Assembly: GCA_014800535.1 (NCBI GenBank)
Contig: JAAVFW010000009.1
Coordinates: 17,412-67,893, forward strand
Source: Bacteroidales bacterium
GTDB lineage: Bacteria > Bacteroidota > Bacteroidia > Bacteroidales > Muribaculaceae
Direction: 5' to 3'
Length of the DNA: 50,482 nt
The translations under genes were made by a program, and so were the position numbers. Positions 17,658 to 26,902 of the stretch are shown one piece after another. Under the pieces are notes generated by a model. The model saw only the letters and a program-made list of their open reading frames with translations, did not search any database and was not told the origin of the DNA. Every line of letters starts with the position of its first letter. The stretch's first letter is position 1.

Positions 17658-19430
17658 TTAATAACCGGGGTTCTGGATGTAGGGACCGCGGTATGAGTTG
17701 ATGACTGAAGTCGGAATCGGGAAGACATTCATGTGAGCCGGGATGCCTGCGCCGGTGCTTACGTTGTTCTTCCAGCTCCAGTTGTAGTTGGTGCCGGTGA
17801 ACATTCCGAAGCGCACGAGGTCAGTGCGGCGGTTATTTTCCCAATAAAGTTCGCGGGCGCGTTCATCAAGGATGTTGGCAAGAGTGAACTCTGCGTTGTT
17901 CCATCCGGTCACTCCGGCACGCTGACGCACAATGTTGACATAGTTGAGCGCATCGGAAGCATTGCCGACACCGCCGCGAAGGTGAGCTTCAGCAGCTGTC
18001 AGGTAAATCTCGGCGAGACGAATCACGGGGAGGTCAGCGTCGGCGAAGGTTGCATTGGCGTTGACACCGTAGTTGTTGTCATTGTCGAGGTCATGCACAC
18101 CTGCACGTGTCAGACCTGTTTCGGGGTCAGCCCAGAGAGGCATTGTGCCATCGGCATTACACTGCACGTTGGTGAACTTGATGGGCACATAGCCGTCCTT
18201 ATAGGTTGTGAATTCGGTGTTGGCGATGCTGAAGCCGTCGTTTTCTGTGAGCCAAAGAGCGGCACGTCCGTCCTGGCTGACACCACCTGAGAAGTCGAAT
18301 TTCTCAGAGAACTCAGGGCGAGCGTGCATACATGTCCACTGACCGTTGATGCCGTAGAAGCCGGGAGTCGCTGCATTCTGGTCGCTGATTGCACCGAGGA
18401 TGAGGAAGGTTGTGCCACCGTAGCTCTGAGTGCAGTCAGCAACCTGCTCCTTACCGTTATCGTCGATAAATCTGATCTGATAGTTGTAAGGGATGTTCCA
18501 GAGAATCTCGTTCTGAGCCGGGAGGCTGCCGCCGGGTGCGAACATATCGTTGTTGCCGCAGAAGAGTGACAGATAGTCGGTTGCAAGACCTGAGTTCTGG
18601 AAGCCACCACCCTGATGACGCTTGATGATGTTTTCACAAGCGGTCCAGCATTTCTGCCATTCAGCTTTTCCGGTGAAGACTTCAGCGTTCAGGTAGAACT
18701 TGGCGAGGAGAGCCTCGACAGCGTCTTTGCCGATGCGGCCGTAGATGTTGCTATCCTTGAAGTCGGGCAGAATCTCTTCAAGGTCGCTCACAACAGCGTT
18801 GTAAAGGTCGGCGCGCTGCATTTGCGGCGGCTCTTCACCTGTGAGCTGAGTGTCCCAGCAGTAAGCTGCGTTGCCGTAGAGGTCGATGACATAGAAATAG
18901 CTCAGGTCGCGCAATGCGCGTGCTTCGCGCACAAGCTGGTCGGCAATTTCGCGTGTCTCGGCGTCGAAAGTGATTCCGTAGGTTGATTCGGCATTACGCA
19001 CGAACTTGATGAAGTCGTTGCAGACTGCGATGTGGCAGTAGAGGCGTGAATATGTGCCGAAGATGTTTTCGTTGTTTGAGCTCCAGGTGTCGGTGCAAAG
19101 GTCGAAGATGCCTGAGTCTTTCCAAATCCAGTTACACTCGTCGGTTGTGAACTCGTTAAGCATGAAGATAGCGCGGCTCCAGCAGCTTCGGCCGTTGTCA
19201 AGACCGCTGATGTCAGATTCGCCTGCACCTCCCTGACCGGAGATTGCGATGCCGCTGTAACATTTGCCCATCAGACCGCCGAGATACATCTTCGGGTCTG
19301 CCTTGAATTGGTCAGCTGTCTTCACGTTCTGATCCTTGGGGAGCTGGTCGAGGTCGCCAACACATGAGGTCATCCCCAGCGATGCGACCAGTGCTGCTCC
19401 AAGAAAGAATTTATTGATATATGATTTCAT
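17658..19430 (-). CDS. SusD/RagB-family nutrient-binding lipoprotein
   Basis: A 590-residue SusD-like protein: signal peptide and lipobox GMTSC (Cys23), LDQLPKDQ after the lipidated Cys, TPR-like helices with ALRDLSYFYVIDLYGNAAYCWD at about 170-190, and the C-terminal RagB pattern RLAEIYLTAAEAHLRGG, YVNIVRQRAG, LDERARELYWENNRRTDLVRFG and IPTSVINS. SusD proteins form the lid on the SusC transporter and bind the incoming glycan. It lies 27 bp downstream of susC. The insertions relative to SusD (for example around residues 300-330) may define ligand choice, which cannot be read here. Confidence 0.95.
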   Translation of the reverse strand: MKSYINKFFLGAALVASLGMTSCVGDLDQLPKDQNVKTADQFKADPKMYLGGLMGKCYSGIAISGQGGAGESDISGLDNGRSCWSRAIFMLNEFTTDECNWIWKDSGIFDLCTDTWSSNNENIFGTYSRLYCHIAVCNDFIKFVRNAESTYGITFDAETREIADQLVREARALRDLSYFYVIDLYGNAAYCWDTQLTGEEPPQMQRADLYNAVVSDLEEILPDFKDSNIYGRIGKDAVEALLAKFYLNAEVFTGKAEWQKCWTACENIIKRHQGGGFQNSGLATDYLSLFCGNNDMFAPGGSLPAQNEILWNIPYNYQIRFIDDNGKEQVADCTQSYGGTTFLILGAISDQNAATPGFYGINGQWTCMHARPEFSEKFDFSGGVSQDGRAALWLTENDGFSIANTEFTTYKDGYVPIKFTNVQCNADGTMPLWADPETGLTRAGVHDLDNDNNYGVNANATFADADLPVIRLAEIYLTAAEAHLRGGVGNASDALNYVNIVRQRAGVTGWNNAEFTLANILDERARELYWENNRRTDLVRFGMFTGTNYNWSWKNNVSTGAGIPAHMNVFPIPTSVINSYRGPYIQNPGY

Positions 19431-19457
19431 AATGTTTTCTCGAAAATTACTGACTGG

Positions 19458-22400
19458 TTAGAAAGTTGCAATCACACCGATTGTGAACGATACCGGACGC
19501 GGGTAGACGTTGTTGTCGATACCGCTGAACACTTCCGGGTCAAGACCTTTGTATTTGGTAATGACGAAAGGATTCTGGACCGCTCCATAGAGACGGAGGC
19601 GAAGATTGTTGTTGAGAAGGTTGGGCCAGGTGTAGCCGACGGTGATGTTGTCGCAGCGCACGAAGCCGGCGTTCTCAAGCCAGTAGTCGCTCAGATAGGT
19701 GTTGGTGGTTTCGCCACCCTCGAAGAGGAAGTCGGCGTTGATGAGGTTGCTCAGACCGTTGCGGAATGTATCGCTCTTTGTGGTGTTGCCTGCAAGCACG
19801 TTGTTGTAGACATAGTTGCCGATTGAAGCACGGAGCTGGAAGCCGAAGTCCCAGTTTTTATATGAGAATGTGTTGTTCCATGCCATTGTGACTTTCGGGT
19901 CGCGGCTGTGTTTGATGATAAGGTCGTTTGAGTCGATTGCGCCGTTGCCGTCCTGGTCAACATAGCAGCCTTCGATGGGGTTGCCGTCGTTGTCGTAAAC
20001 CTGTTCGTAAAGGAGGTATGAGAACGCGGGATAACCAACCTGATGCACCTGAACGGTGTTGCCGTTACCACCTGAGATGCCGCCGACGGTCACGTATGTG
20101 CCTTCGTTGTTAAGCTTGGTGATTTTGTTTTTGTTCCACGCTACGTTAAGTGAGGTGTTCCACACAAAATCGTCGGTGATGATCGGTTTTGCACCGATGG
20201 TTGCTTCAATACCGATGTTGCGCAATGTGCCGATGTTCTGGTCGAGCATATTGGTTGTGAAGGCACCCGGAGTTGCGGTTACGAATGAGAGGAGGTCTTT
20301 CGAGTCGCGCAGATACCATTCGAGAGTTGCGGTGAGTCGGTTGTTCCACCAGCCCATGTCGAGGGCGACGTTCCAGGTGGTTGTTTCTTCCCATTTCAGG
20401 TTGGCGTTATAGCCGTTAGGATAGTAGGTGTTTGAGATGAGTTTTCCGTCGGAATCGACATACTGTCCGTTGAAGATGTTGGGATAGAAAGAACCTGCGA
20501 CACTCTGCTGGTAGGTCGGCATATAGGGGAAGTAGCCACCCACAGACTGCTGACCGGTGACACCCCAGCCGAGGCGGAGTTTGAACTCGTTCATGTTAGA
20601 ACGGAATTTCTCCATGAAAGGCATGTTGTTGATTTTCCAGCCAAGACCGACTGCGGGGAAGAGTGCCCAGCGGTTTTCGGGCGAGAAGCGTGATGTGCCG
20701 TCGTCACGAAGAGTGACTGTCAGCAGATAAGTGTCTTTGAAGGTGTAGTTGATACGTCCGAAGAAAGAGACAAGCATCAGGTTGCCGCTGTTGGAGGGAT
20801 AGATAGGACCTGCGGGATTGCCTACTTTCGCAAGGAGTTCGTTGAGGCTCTTGACATCGGCATTGGGGTTGTTGGCAAGGATTCCGTCGATGTAGTCCTG
20901 GCTGATTTCAATCAGCTGACCTCCGTTGTTGGCGGGGTTGAGGAAGCCGGGAGTTTCGATAATGTTACCGTTTGAACGGCTGTGGTTGTCGAAACGCTGC
21001 CATGAATAACCTGCTGTTGCGTCAAGAACAGATTCGATTGCGAAGAACTCTTTCTTGTAGTTCAGATAGAAGTCAAGAAGAGTGTTGCGATACATCTGAT
21101 AGAAATGGTTGTAGGTGCCCTGACCGTTCTGGTTGGGACCTTCCTTCCATGCTGTGGGTGAGTTTGCGAATACGCGTGTGTCGGAAGTTGACTTCGTTAC
21201 GTCGTAACCGAGGTTGAGGTTGGCGTGAAGTTCCGGCAGGAAGTGGAACGCGTAGTCAATCTGGAGGTTACCGTTTGAACGGAACACGTCAGAATAGTTG
21301 TCGCGGTCTTCAATCATCGCAACCGGGTTAAGGCTTGCGTTGACGTTGAATGCGTGGCGATTGCCCTGAATGGTGGTGTAGCCGTTGTAGAAGTAGGGGT
21401 ATTCGCTAAGACCGGTCTCGTCGTAGGTTCTGACGGGCACTGTCGGGTTGAAGCTGAGAGCCGAACCGATTGCGCCTTCATTTGTCCAGTTGTTGCGCAT
21501 GTAGTAACCCTTGACGTTGGCGTTGATCTGAAGCAATCCGTTGAAGAATTTCGGGTTCAGGTTGAAGCCTGCTGTCACACGCTGCATGCGGCTGTCTTTT
21601 AGGATACCTTCGTTGCTTGTGTAAGAGCCGCTCACACGATAGGGGAGGAATCCGACAGTTCCGCCGACGCTCAGGTTGTAGTCCTGAGAAACAGTTGTGC
21701 GGAGCACTTCTCTCTGCCAGTTAGTGTCGGCTGTGCCGAGCTGAGCGGCAGCTTTAGAGTCAGCACCCCAGTATTGGCGGATAACTTCGCTGTATTCGCT
21801 GGCGTTCATGACATCCCAGATGCGACGGGGTGTGTCGACACGAGCGCTTGCTGAGAAGTTGACCTGAGGTTTGCCTGATTTACCTTTCTTGGTTGTGATG
21901 ATGATGACACCGTTAGATGCACGAGAACCGTAGATTGCGGTTGCCGATGCGTCCTTGAGGATGGTCATTGACTCGATGTTGTCGGGAGAAATCATCGAGA
22001 GGGGGTTTGCCATGCCGGAAATGTCGCCTGTCACCAAGGGCACTCCGTCGAGCACGATCAGAGGGTCGTTAGATGCGTTAAGTGATGCGCCGCCTCGGAT
22101 TCGGATGGTTGCGCCGCCTTCCGGACTACCACCGCTTGAGGTGACAACAACACCCGGAGAAGCACCTGTCAGAAGGTCCTGTGCTGAGGTTGAAATGCCG
22201 GCCTCAACTTCATCGGGCAAAACCATTGCTACTGAACCGGTGGCATCTTCTTTCTTGACAGTACCGTAACCGATCACAACCACGTCGTTCAACATCGTAG
22301 AGTTTTCTTTCATTACGATATTGATTTCAGTGCGGTTGTTGACTGCTACGTCCATCGGTTCATACCCGACATAGCTCACCACTAGAGTGGCGTTCGGGTT

Positions 22401-22613
22401 TACACTCAGCTCGAAACGTCCATCGATATCTGCGGCTGTGCCGTTCGAGGTGCCTTTCTCGATAACTGTTGCTCCGATAAGGGCATCGCCGAACTCATCA
22501 GACACTGTGCCGTGTACCGTGATGCGTTGAGCTAATGCAGGAAGTGCAAACGACATGACCATGAGCAATGTCATCAACATCTTCCCTTTCAGATGAAAAC
22601 AGATGTTTTTCAT
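19458..22613 (-). CDS. SusC/RagA-family TonB-dependent outer-membrane transporter
   Basis: A 1051-residue protein with a signal peptide (about 1-28, cleaved after PALA), a carboxypeptidase-regulatory-like domain (GTVSDEFGDALIGATV, SYVGYEPMDV), the plug domain with the SusC signature DVVVIGYGTVKKEDATGSV and TILKDASATAIYGSRASNG, and a 22-strand beta-barrel ending in an aromatic residue (VIATF). SusC imports glycans captured by SusD using TonB energy. First gene of a four-gene operon (SusC-SusD-SusE-like-SusF-like). No glycoside hydrolase or sensor/regulator gene sits within or next to the operon, so control must come from elsewhere or from the structured leader. Confidence 0.96.
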   Translation of the reverse strand: MKNICFHLKGKMLMTLLMVMSFALPALAQRITVHGTVSDEFGDALIGATVIEKGTSNGTAADIDGRFELSVNPNATLVVSYVGYEPMDVAVNNRTEINIVMKENSTMLNDVVVIGYGTVKKEDATGSVAMVLPDEVEAGISTSAQDLLTGASPGVVVTSSGGSPEGGATIRIRGGASLNASNDPLIVLDGVPLVTGDISGMANPLSMISPDNIESMTILKDASATAIYGSRASNGVIIITTKKGKSGKPQVNFSASARVDTPRRIWDVMNASEYSEVIRQYWGADSKAAAQLGTADTNWQREVLRTTVSQDYNLSVGGTVGFLPYRVSGSYTSNEGILKDSRMQRVTAGFNLNPKFFNGLLQINANVKGYYMRNNWTNEGAIGSALSFNPTVPVRTYDETGLSEYPYFYNGYTTIQGNRHAFNVNASLNPVAMIEDRDNYSDVFRSNGNLQIDYAFHFLPELHANLNLGYDVTKSTSDTRVFANSPTAWKEGPNQNGQGTYNHFYQMYRNTLLDFYLNYKKEFFAIESVLDATAGYSWQRFDNHSRSNGNIIETPGFLNPANNGGQLIEISQDYIDGILANNPNADVKSLNELLAKVGNPAGPIYPSNSGNLMLVSFFGRINYTFKDTYLLTVTLRDDGTSRFSPENRWALFPAVGLGWKINNMPFMEKFRSNMNEFKLRLGWGVTGQQSVGGYFPYMPTYQQSVAGSFYPNIFNGQYVDSDGKLISNTYYPNGYNANLKWEETTTWNVALDMGWWNNRLTATLEWYLRDSKDLLSFVTATPGAFTTNMLDQNIGTLRNIGIEATIGAKPIITDDFVWNTSLNVAWNKNKITKLNNEGTYVTVGGISGGNGNTVQVHQVGYPAFSYLLYEQVYDNDGNPIEGCYVDQDGNGAIDSNDLIIKHSRDPKVTMAWNNTFSYKNWDFGFQLRASIGNYVYNNVLAGNTTKSDTFRNGLSNLINADFLFEGGETTNTYLSDYWLENAGFVRCDNITVGYTWPNLLNNNLRLRLYGAVQNPFVITKYKGLDPEVFSGIDNNVYPRPVSFTIGVIATF

Positions 22614-22688
22614 GCTAAATTGATTTAGTTCTACATTATTATTATTGATTTAATTCTTTGAGTCGGATGGGGAGGGGAGGGTTAATTT

Positions 22689-22727
22689 CTAAAGTGGGGA
22701 GTTATCCCCGATGCAGGCTTACTTTAG
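22689..22727 (-). promoter_or_regulatory. Stem-loop in the predicted leader of the SusC operon
   Basis: CTAAAGT (22689-22695) and ACTTTAG (22721-22727) are exact complements, and inside them GGGG (22696-22699) pairs with CCCC (22706-22709). The element sits between the predicted promoter and the SusC start in an otherwise non-coding 285-bp region, so it would be in the 5' UTR. Its role is unknown; leader-RNA control of susC-type genes is a possibility. Confidence 0.5.
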
Positions 22728-22768
22728 TTTTTTATGGGTTATTTAAGATTTTTTTACATATAAGTAAG

Positions 22769-22776
22769 CAAATGTA
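22769..22776 (-). promoter_or_regulatory. Predicted -7 element of the SusC operon
   Basis: TACATTTG on the minus strand matches TAnnTTTG and would give a 5' UTR of about 150 nt. The -33 element is not clear. No other plausible -7 site was seen between here and the start codon. Confidence 0.45.
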
Positions 22777-22874
22777 ATAAATTTTAACGACTATTCCCCG
22801 ATTTACTCGCTGAAAAAATCAACTCACTTCCTCAATTTAACATTTATTAACATTTGGAGATGTAACAATCTGTC

Positions 22875-22890
22875 TCTGACTCACGTCAGA
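22875..22890 (-). terminator. Small hairpin after the permease gene
   Basis: TCTGAC, a 4-nt loop and GTCAGA form a perfect 6-bp stem 8 bp after the permease stop codon. There is no T run after it on the minus strand, so this is at best a weak terminator or a 3'-end protecting hairpin. Confidence 0.35.
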
Positions 22891-22898
22891 AAAAGGTT

Positions 22899-24086
22899 TT
22901 ATCGGCGATAGGAGGCAAGCACTTTTGTTCTGACAGCGCGTAAATTAAAGATAACGATAAGGAGTGTGGCCGCCACACCGGTGATTATTGTGGGAAGGAT
23001 TCCGGAGGTTTCCCCTCCAAGACCTTTAAGAGCCGGGAGGTAATAGAGTCGCATGGCGGCTATGCCGCAGAGTGCGAGCAGACAGGCAAGTGTGCATCCG
23101 CGGGCGATGATGCGGTTGTAGGGTGATGCAACTTCCGCTGTGGGATAACCAAGCATAAGGAGGGAATGAATCTTGTCGCGGTTTTTCTCCATCAGCAGTG
23201 AGATTGAAAGCAGCAGGATGAAGAAACTCAGCAGGGTGATCACGATTCCGATTGACATGACGATGCCTGTGACAATCTTGAGAAGGAAGGATGCCTGGGA
23301 GGCTGTTTTGTCGCCTGATTGCTCCAGTTCGTGGCTCTCAAGGTAGTCGTTTATGGCTATATCACCGGGACTGCTGACATCGACAATCAGGCGTGTCGAG
23401 CCGTTAGGTTCTTCGCTTCCGCAAAGCTGAAGGTTGGTTTCGGTGAGAAAACGTTTGGGCACAAGAATTGTGTTCAGGCGGTTTGAATAACCCACGATTC
23501 GTCCTGTGCGATGCAGGGTCTTTGTGCCGTCGTTGCTTTCAAGTGTCAGATTAAGAGGGAGTCCGCTCATGATCTGCTCGGAAATCTGGGGCATTCCGGC
23601 GCTTCCGGCAAATCCGAAGTTATAGAGCGTCAGATAATCTTTGGGGATGATGACCGGCACTTCGGCGTAGTTGTCTGATCGCCAGCCGGGAGTGGCGACG
23701 TCGATAAATTCGTCGGGAATAGCTTCAAAAAACATGTCGGAGCTTAAGGAGTGTCCGCCGCGTGGGAGGGAGGCGCGTACCTTGAATCCGTTGGCAACGA
23801 ATTTGCCGACACTTCTGACCCAGGGTTGCGATTCGAGCTCTTTGATTTCCGATTCGCTGAAGGGGCGTATGGAGCCGTCGACGGTGTTGGAGGAGGTGAC
23901 GCGTCGGTTAAGCACAAGATAGTCTGAATGGATAAAGCTGTCGTCTGACGACCAGATGCTGCGCGCATCCATGTAAAACTGTACGGCACCGCAGATTATG
24001 AGCAGTCCGATGAAATTTGAGAGGATAAACCCTGCGATTCGCGCTTTGGAGGTGTTTTTGCTCAGCAGCCGGTTTACGAGATTCAT
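22899..24086 (-). CDS. FtsX/MacB-like ABC transporter permease
   Basis: A 395-residue inner-membrane protein with one N-terminal membrane segment (FILSNFIGLLIICGAVQFY, about 17-35), a periplasmic domain of roughly 220 residues, and three C-terminal membrane segments starting at about residues 270, 325 and 360 (IVTGIVMSIGIVITLLSFFILLL region, then two more). This is the FtsX/MacB type-VII layout. It lies 3 bp downstream of the ATPase gene, its obvious partner. Such transporters move lipoproteins or signals rather than small molecules across the membrane; no membrane-fusion protein gene is adjacent. Substrate unknown. Confidence 0.8.
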   Translation of the reverse strand: MNLVNRLLSKNTSKARIAGFILSNFIGLLIICGAVQFYMDARSIWSSDDSFIHSDYLVLNRRVTSSNTVDGSIRPFSESEIKELESQPWVRSVGKFVANGFKVRASLPRGGHSLSSDMFFEAIPDEFIDVATPGWRSDNYAEVPVIIPKDYLTLYNFGFAGSAGMPQISEQIMSGLPLNLTLESNDGTKTLHRTGRIVGYSNRLNTILVPKRFLTETNLQLCGSEEPNGSTRLIVDVSSPGDIAINDYLESHELEQSGDKTASQASFLLKIVTGIVMSIGIVITLLSFFILLLSISLLMEKNRDKIHSLLMLGYPTAEVASPYNRIIARGCTLACLLALCGIAAMRLYYLPALKGLGGETSGILPTIITGVAATLLIVIFNLRAVRTKVLASYRR

Positions 24087-24089
24087 AGT

Positions 24090-24770
24090 CTATAATGAGA
24101 GTTGTTGGGTGTAAGGCAATTCGATGGGGTTGCCGACTGATGTTGCGATTATAGCAGCGTCTTGTCGGCGTGTCTCTTCGAGGATTATTTCAGCGGCAAT
24201 CCGGTTGTTATTTATGTCGAGGTGGCTCACCGGCTCGTCGAGAATAAGAAAATCAAACGGTTGGCAGAGGGAGCGGATGATGGCGACGCGTTGCATCTGT
24301 CCGATGGAGAGACGTCCTGCCGGATAATCCATTCTGTCGGCGATGCCGAGTTTTTCAAACCAGTGGGCAATCCGATTTTCGTCGACATGGTTGGTCAGCC
24401 GGTTTTTAAGCTGCACGTTTTCAAGCGCGGTTAGTTCCGGAAAAAGCGACAGTTCCTGGGGGAGATAGGCGATGTGGCGCCGGCGGATCTCCTGCCAGTC
24501 GTCAATGGAGAATCCGGAGGTGTCTATGCCGTCGAAGCGGAGTGTGCCTGCAAAGTCTGTGCGCGACCCGAAGATGTAGGCGGCAAGCGACGATTTTCCT
24601 GCACCGCTTCCGGCGTTGACAAGATAGAGACCAGAGCGCGAGAAACTGAGTTGCGACATCCAAACTTCCGAGGGGGGATTGTCTTGGTTGAGAAACACAT
24701 TGGGGAGCATCTCCGAGAGTGAGATTTCGGAGATGCGTCGGCCTGAGAACGGGAATGATTGTTTTTTCAT
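24090..24770 (-). CDS. ABC transporter ATP-binding protein
   Basis: A 226-residue ATPase with Walker A GSGAGKSS (about 54-61), Q-loop LPQELSLF, signature LSIGQ (154-158), Walker B FLILDE (174-179) and D-loop SHLD. The final switch His is replaced: the strand reads IIATSVGN where IIxTHD is expected, so a Ser-Val pair stands at the switch position. The first 40 residues are a non-standard extension before the first ATPase strand. Start overlaps the DUF4836 stop (ATGA), so it is translated with it. It pairs with the downstream FtsX-like permease. Confidence 0.88.
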   Translation of the reverse strand: MKKQSFPFSGRRISEISLSEMLPNVFLNQDNPPSEVWMSQLSFSRSGLYLVNAGSGAGKSSLAAYIFGSRTDFAGTLRFDGIDTSGFSIDDWQEIRRRHIAYLPQELSLFPELTALENVQLKNRLTNHVDENRIAHWFEKLGIADRMDYPAGRLSIGQMQRVAIIRSLCQPFDFLILDEPVSHLDINNNRIAAEIILEETRRQDAAIIATSVGNPIELPYTQQLSL

Positions 24771-26080
24771 TTGATTGTCAGCTCAAACTTTAGGCTGCCG
24801 TCTTTCGGGAGCAGTCGAATAAGCATTGTTCCGTTGAAGGGGACGTTCATGTCTTTCACATAGTCGCCATAGTCGAATTTGTTAGTCCAGAGGGCAAACA
24901 TTGCGTCTTTAAATTCCGGAGCCACTGTGGTGACTTCCTTTCCGAGAGGGCGGACACCCATTGAGAATTTCACCACATCGGCTGCGCTCGTAAACTGCAG
25001 TTGCGAGTAGTTGCCGATAAATGGCATGTCGGTGTAGGTTGCAAGGAGGTTTTCAAGTGTTTTCCCTTCACCTTTGCCGGCGGTTATGAACCCTTGCAGG
25101 GAGACTCCGTCGGTTGAGCAGGCCATTGTGCCGTCGAGTGTCTTCAGAATGTCGGACATTTGAGTGGGGAGACCACCTCCAAACGACGATGCCATCTTTG
25201 AGATTTTGTCGATGAGTTTGTGGGAGACAGCGATGGCGATAATAGTATTTCCGCGACCATCCATTTTCTTGACTGCTTCGACGTCGATGGTTGAAGTGGG
25301 GAGGAGGAATTTGGCGGGTTTGAATTTGGAGTTGAGGATTTCACCGTTGAGCTTGCAGCCGAGCGGATTGTTTTTGTTGCCGGTTAAATCAAATTCACAC
25401 GCCACGAATGAGGCATCGTCAAACAAGGCGGCGGAAATAAGATTCATCTCCATTGAGCTTCGTCCGGTGGTGCGGATATAGCGGTTGAATGAGGAGATGA
25501 GGGAAATATCGTGGTCGAGCTTCAACATCTTGTCGGCGTAGCGGGTGGTGAGGAAACTCTGTGTCTTTGTCAGACGTGTCAGCGAGGTCAGTTCTTCGGT
25601 ATCGATTGAGCCGGAGGTCTGCATCCAGAATTGAGAGCCGCGGTAGGCAGTGTTGCCGGCGGTCATGAAGTCGCCCTCTTTCTGAAATTTGCTCCGGGTG
25701 TATTTCTCAACGTAGGCCTTGAATTCTTTTTCGTCGTCGATCAGACCGGTGATGTAATCGTGGGCCGCTTCAAAATAGACCAGGCATCCGGGTTTTATTC
25801 CGGCTTTTCCTTCAAGAAGGTCGGTGAGCGATTGCTGCTGAGAGATTGTTTGCGCACCGATTGTGTTGACCAACAGTGATTTGAGACTGTCTTTTTCGGA
25901 ATGTTTCTGTTCTATTTTTTCGTTGATTGACTCTAAATTGGCAACTCCGACCACTGCCGCGTCGGAAGGCACGGTCTGGAGCAATGACTTGAGTTCGTCT
26001 TCCGCTCCGTTGGAGCAACTTGCCATGAGGAGCGTCATTATGGCTGTCAGGATGACGATAGGTAGGTTATATTTTTTCAT
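24767..26080 (-). CDS. DUF4836-family lipoprotein
   Basis: A 437-residue lipoprotein; start ATG at 26080 is chosen because it begins the signal peptide MKKYNLPIVILTAIMTLLMASC (lipobox LMASC). The body starts LLQTVPSDAAVVGVANLESI, the characteristic opening of DUF4836 proteins, followed by alternating beta-strands and helices (ATTYFRG-like region replaced by AGNTAYRGSQFWM). DUF4836 is a Bacteroidetes periplasmic or outer-membrane family of unknown function. It is second in an operon with a membrane protein upstream (14-bp overlap) and an ABC pair downstream, so it may work with the transporter. Confidence 0.82.
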   Translation of the reverse strand: MKKYNLPIVILTAIMTLLMASCSNGAEDELKSLLQTVPSDAAVVGVANLESINEKIEQKHSEKDSLKSLLVNTIGAQTISQQQSLTDLLEGKAGIKPGCLVYFEAAHDYITGLIDDEKEFKAYVEKYTRSKFQKEGDFMTAGNTAYRGSQFWMQTSGSIDTEELTSLTRLTKTQSFLTTRYADKMLKLDHDISLISSFNRYIRTTGRSSMEMNLISAALFDDASFVACEFDLTGNKNNPLGCKLNGEILNSKFKPAKFLLPTSTIDVEAVKKMDGRGNTIIAIAVSHKLIDKISKMASSFGGGLPTQMSDILKTLDGTMACSTDGVSLQGFITAGKGEGKTLENLLATYTDMPFIGNYSQLQFTSAADVVKFSMGVRPLGKEVTTVAPEFKDAMFALWTNKFDYGDYVKDMNVPFNGTMLIRLLPKDGSLKFELTIK

Positions 26081-26726
26081 ATCTATATCTGGATTTTCGT
26101 TTTTTAGTTTTATAAAAATCAGTGCTGTTTTTTCGGAAGATGGTGAATCCGAGGCCACCTTTCTCAAGGGTGACGTTGACAGAATCGCCTTTGTGAAGAC
26201 GTCGGCTATCGTCGGCACTCACATGAATGGGTTTACGTCTGTTGTTGGGAAGTGCGACCTCGATGTAATGTTCGTAGTAGGGTTCGCCGCGGGCATAACT
26301 TCTTCGTCCGACACGTCTGGTGTGGTAATGTTTTTCACGGTAGACCCTCTCGATTCTGACCTTCTGGGAGTGAAGGCTTTCTTTGTCTCTGGCGAAGAAG
26401 TTTATAAGGAAAAACAGCAGGGTCACAATCACGCCGGCACTGATGAATTGGGCGACAGCACTGAGGGCGTAGCTGTCGGAATCGAAAATCCAGCGCCAGA
26501 AGCGGCAGAACAGACTTTTGTCGGTGTCGGCACTGCGGAAGGTGCTTGGCGAGCCGAGCAACGCAATGGAGAGACTGCCTGCGGCTATGAAGATGACAAT
26601 CGGGATGGCGATGTGAATCAGTGTGAGCTGATACATCCCCATTATTCCGCCGGTTGCGACCATCAGGGCAAGCAGCAGAACGCCGGCCAATATAGACCGT
26701 CCAACATTATTTTTTTTCGTTCCCAT
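26067..26726 (-). CDS. Membrane protein of unknown function
   Basis: A 219-residue protein with the start taken at 26726 (MGTKKNNVGRSILAG), because upstream codons read through AT-rich promoter-like DNA. Three hydrophobic segments (about 11-33, 37-56 and 86-110) precede a soluble basic domain of about 105 residues with YYEHYIEVALPNNRRKPIHV and LHKGDSVNVTLEKGGLGF, a small beta-domain that looks OB/SH3-like. No family recognised. A variant -7 box TAACTTCG lies at 26738-26745 on the minus strand. First gene of the four-gene ABC operon. Confidence 0.7.
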   Translation of the reverse strand: MGTKKNNVGRSILAGVLLLALMVATGGIMGMYQLTLIHIAIPIVIFIAAGSLSIALLGSPSTFRSADTDKSLFCRFWRWIFDSDSYALSAVAQFISAGVIVTLLFFLINFFARDKESLHSQKVRIERVYREKHYHTRRVGRRSYARGEPYYEHYIEVALPNNRRKPIHVSADDSRRLHKGDSVNVTLEKGGLGFTIFRKNSTDFYKTKKRKSRYRYEKI

Positions 26727-26902
26727 AGTATAGAGTGCGAAGTTACAAAAAAAATGCTTAATTTTGTGGTTATTTATTTTATTATTATTGGTCGGAACGA
26801 TTAATATGTGTGAAGATATTTCGGGAGATGATGGTATTTTTTTTCTGCCGAATGTTTCCGCAATCGAATCCCGGCCTACCGACTGTATCAATTTAAGGAA
26901 TT

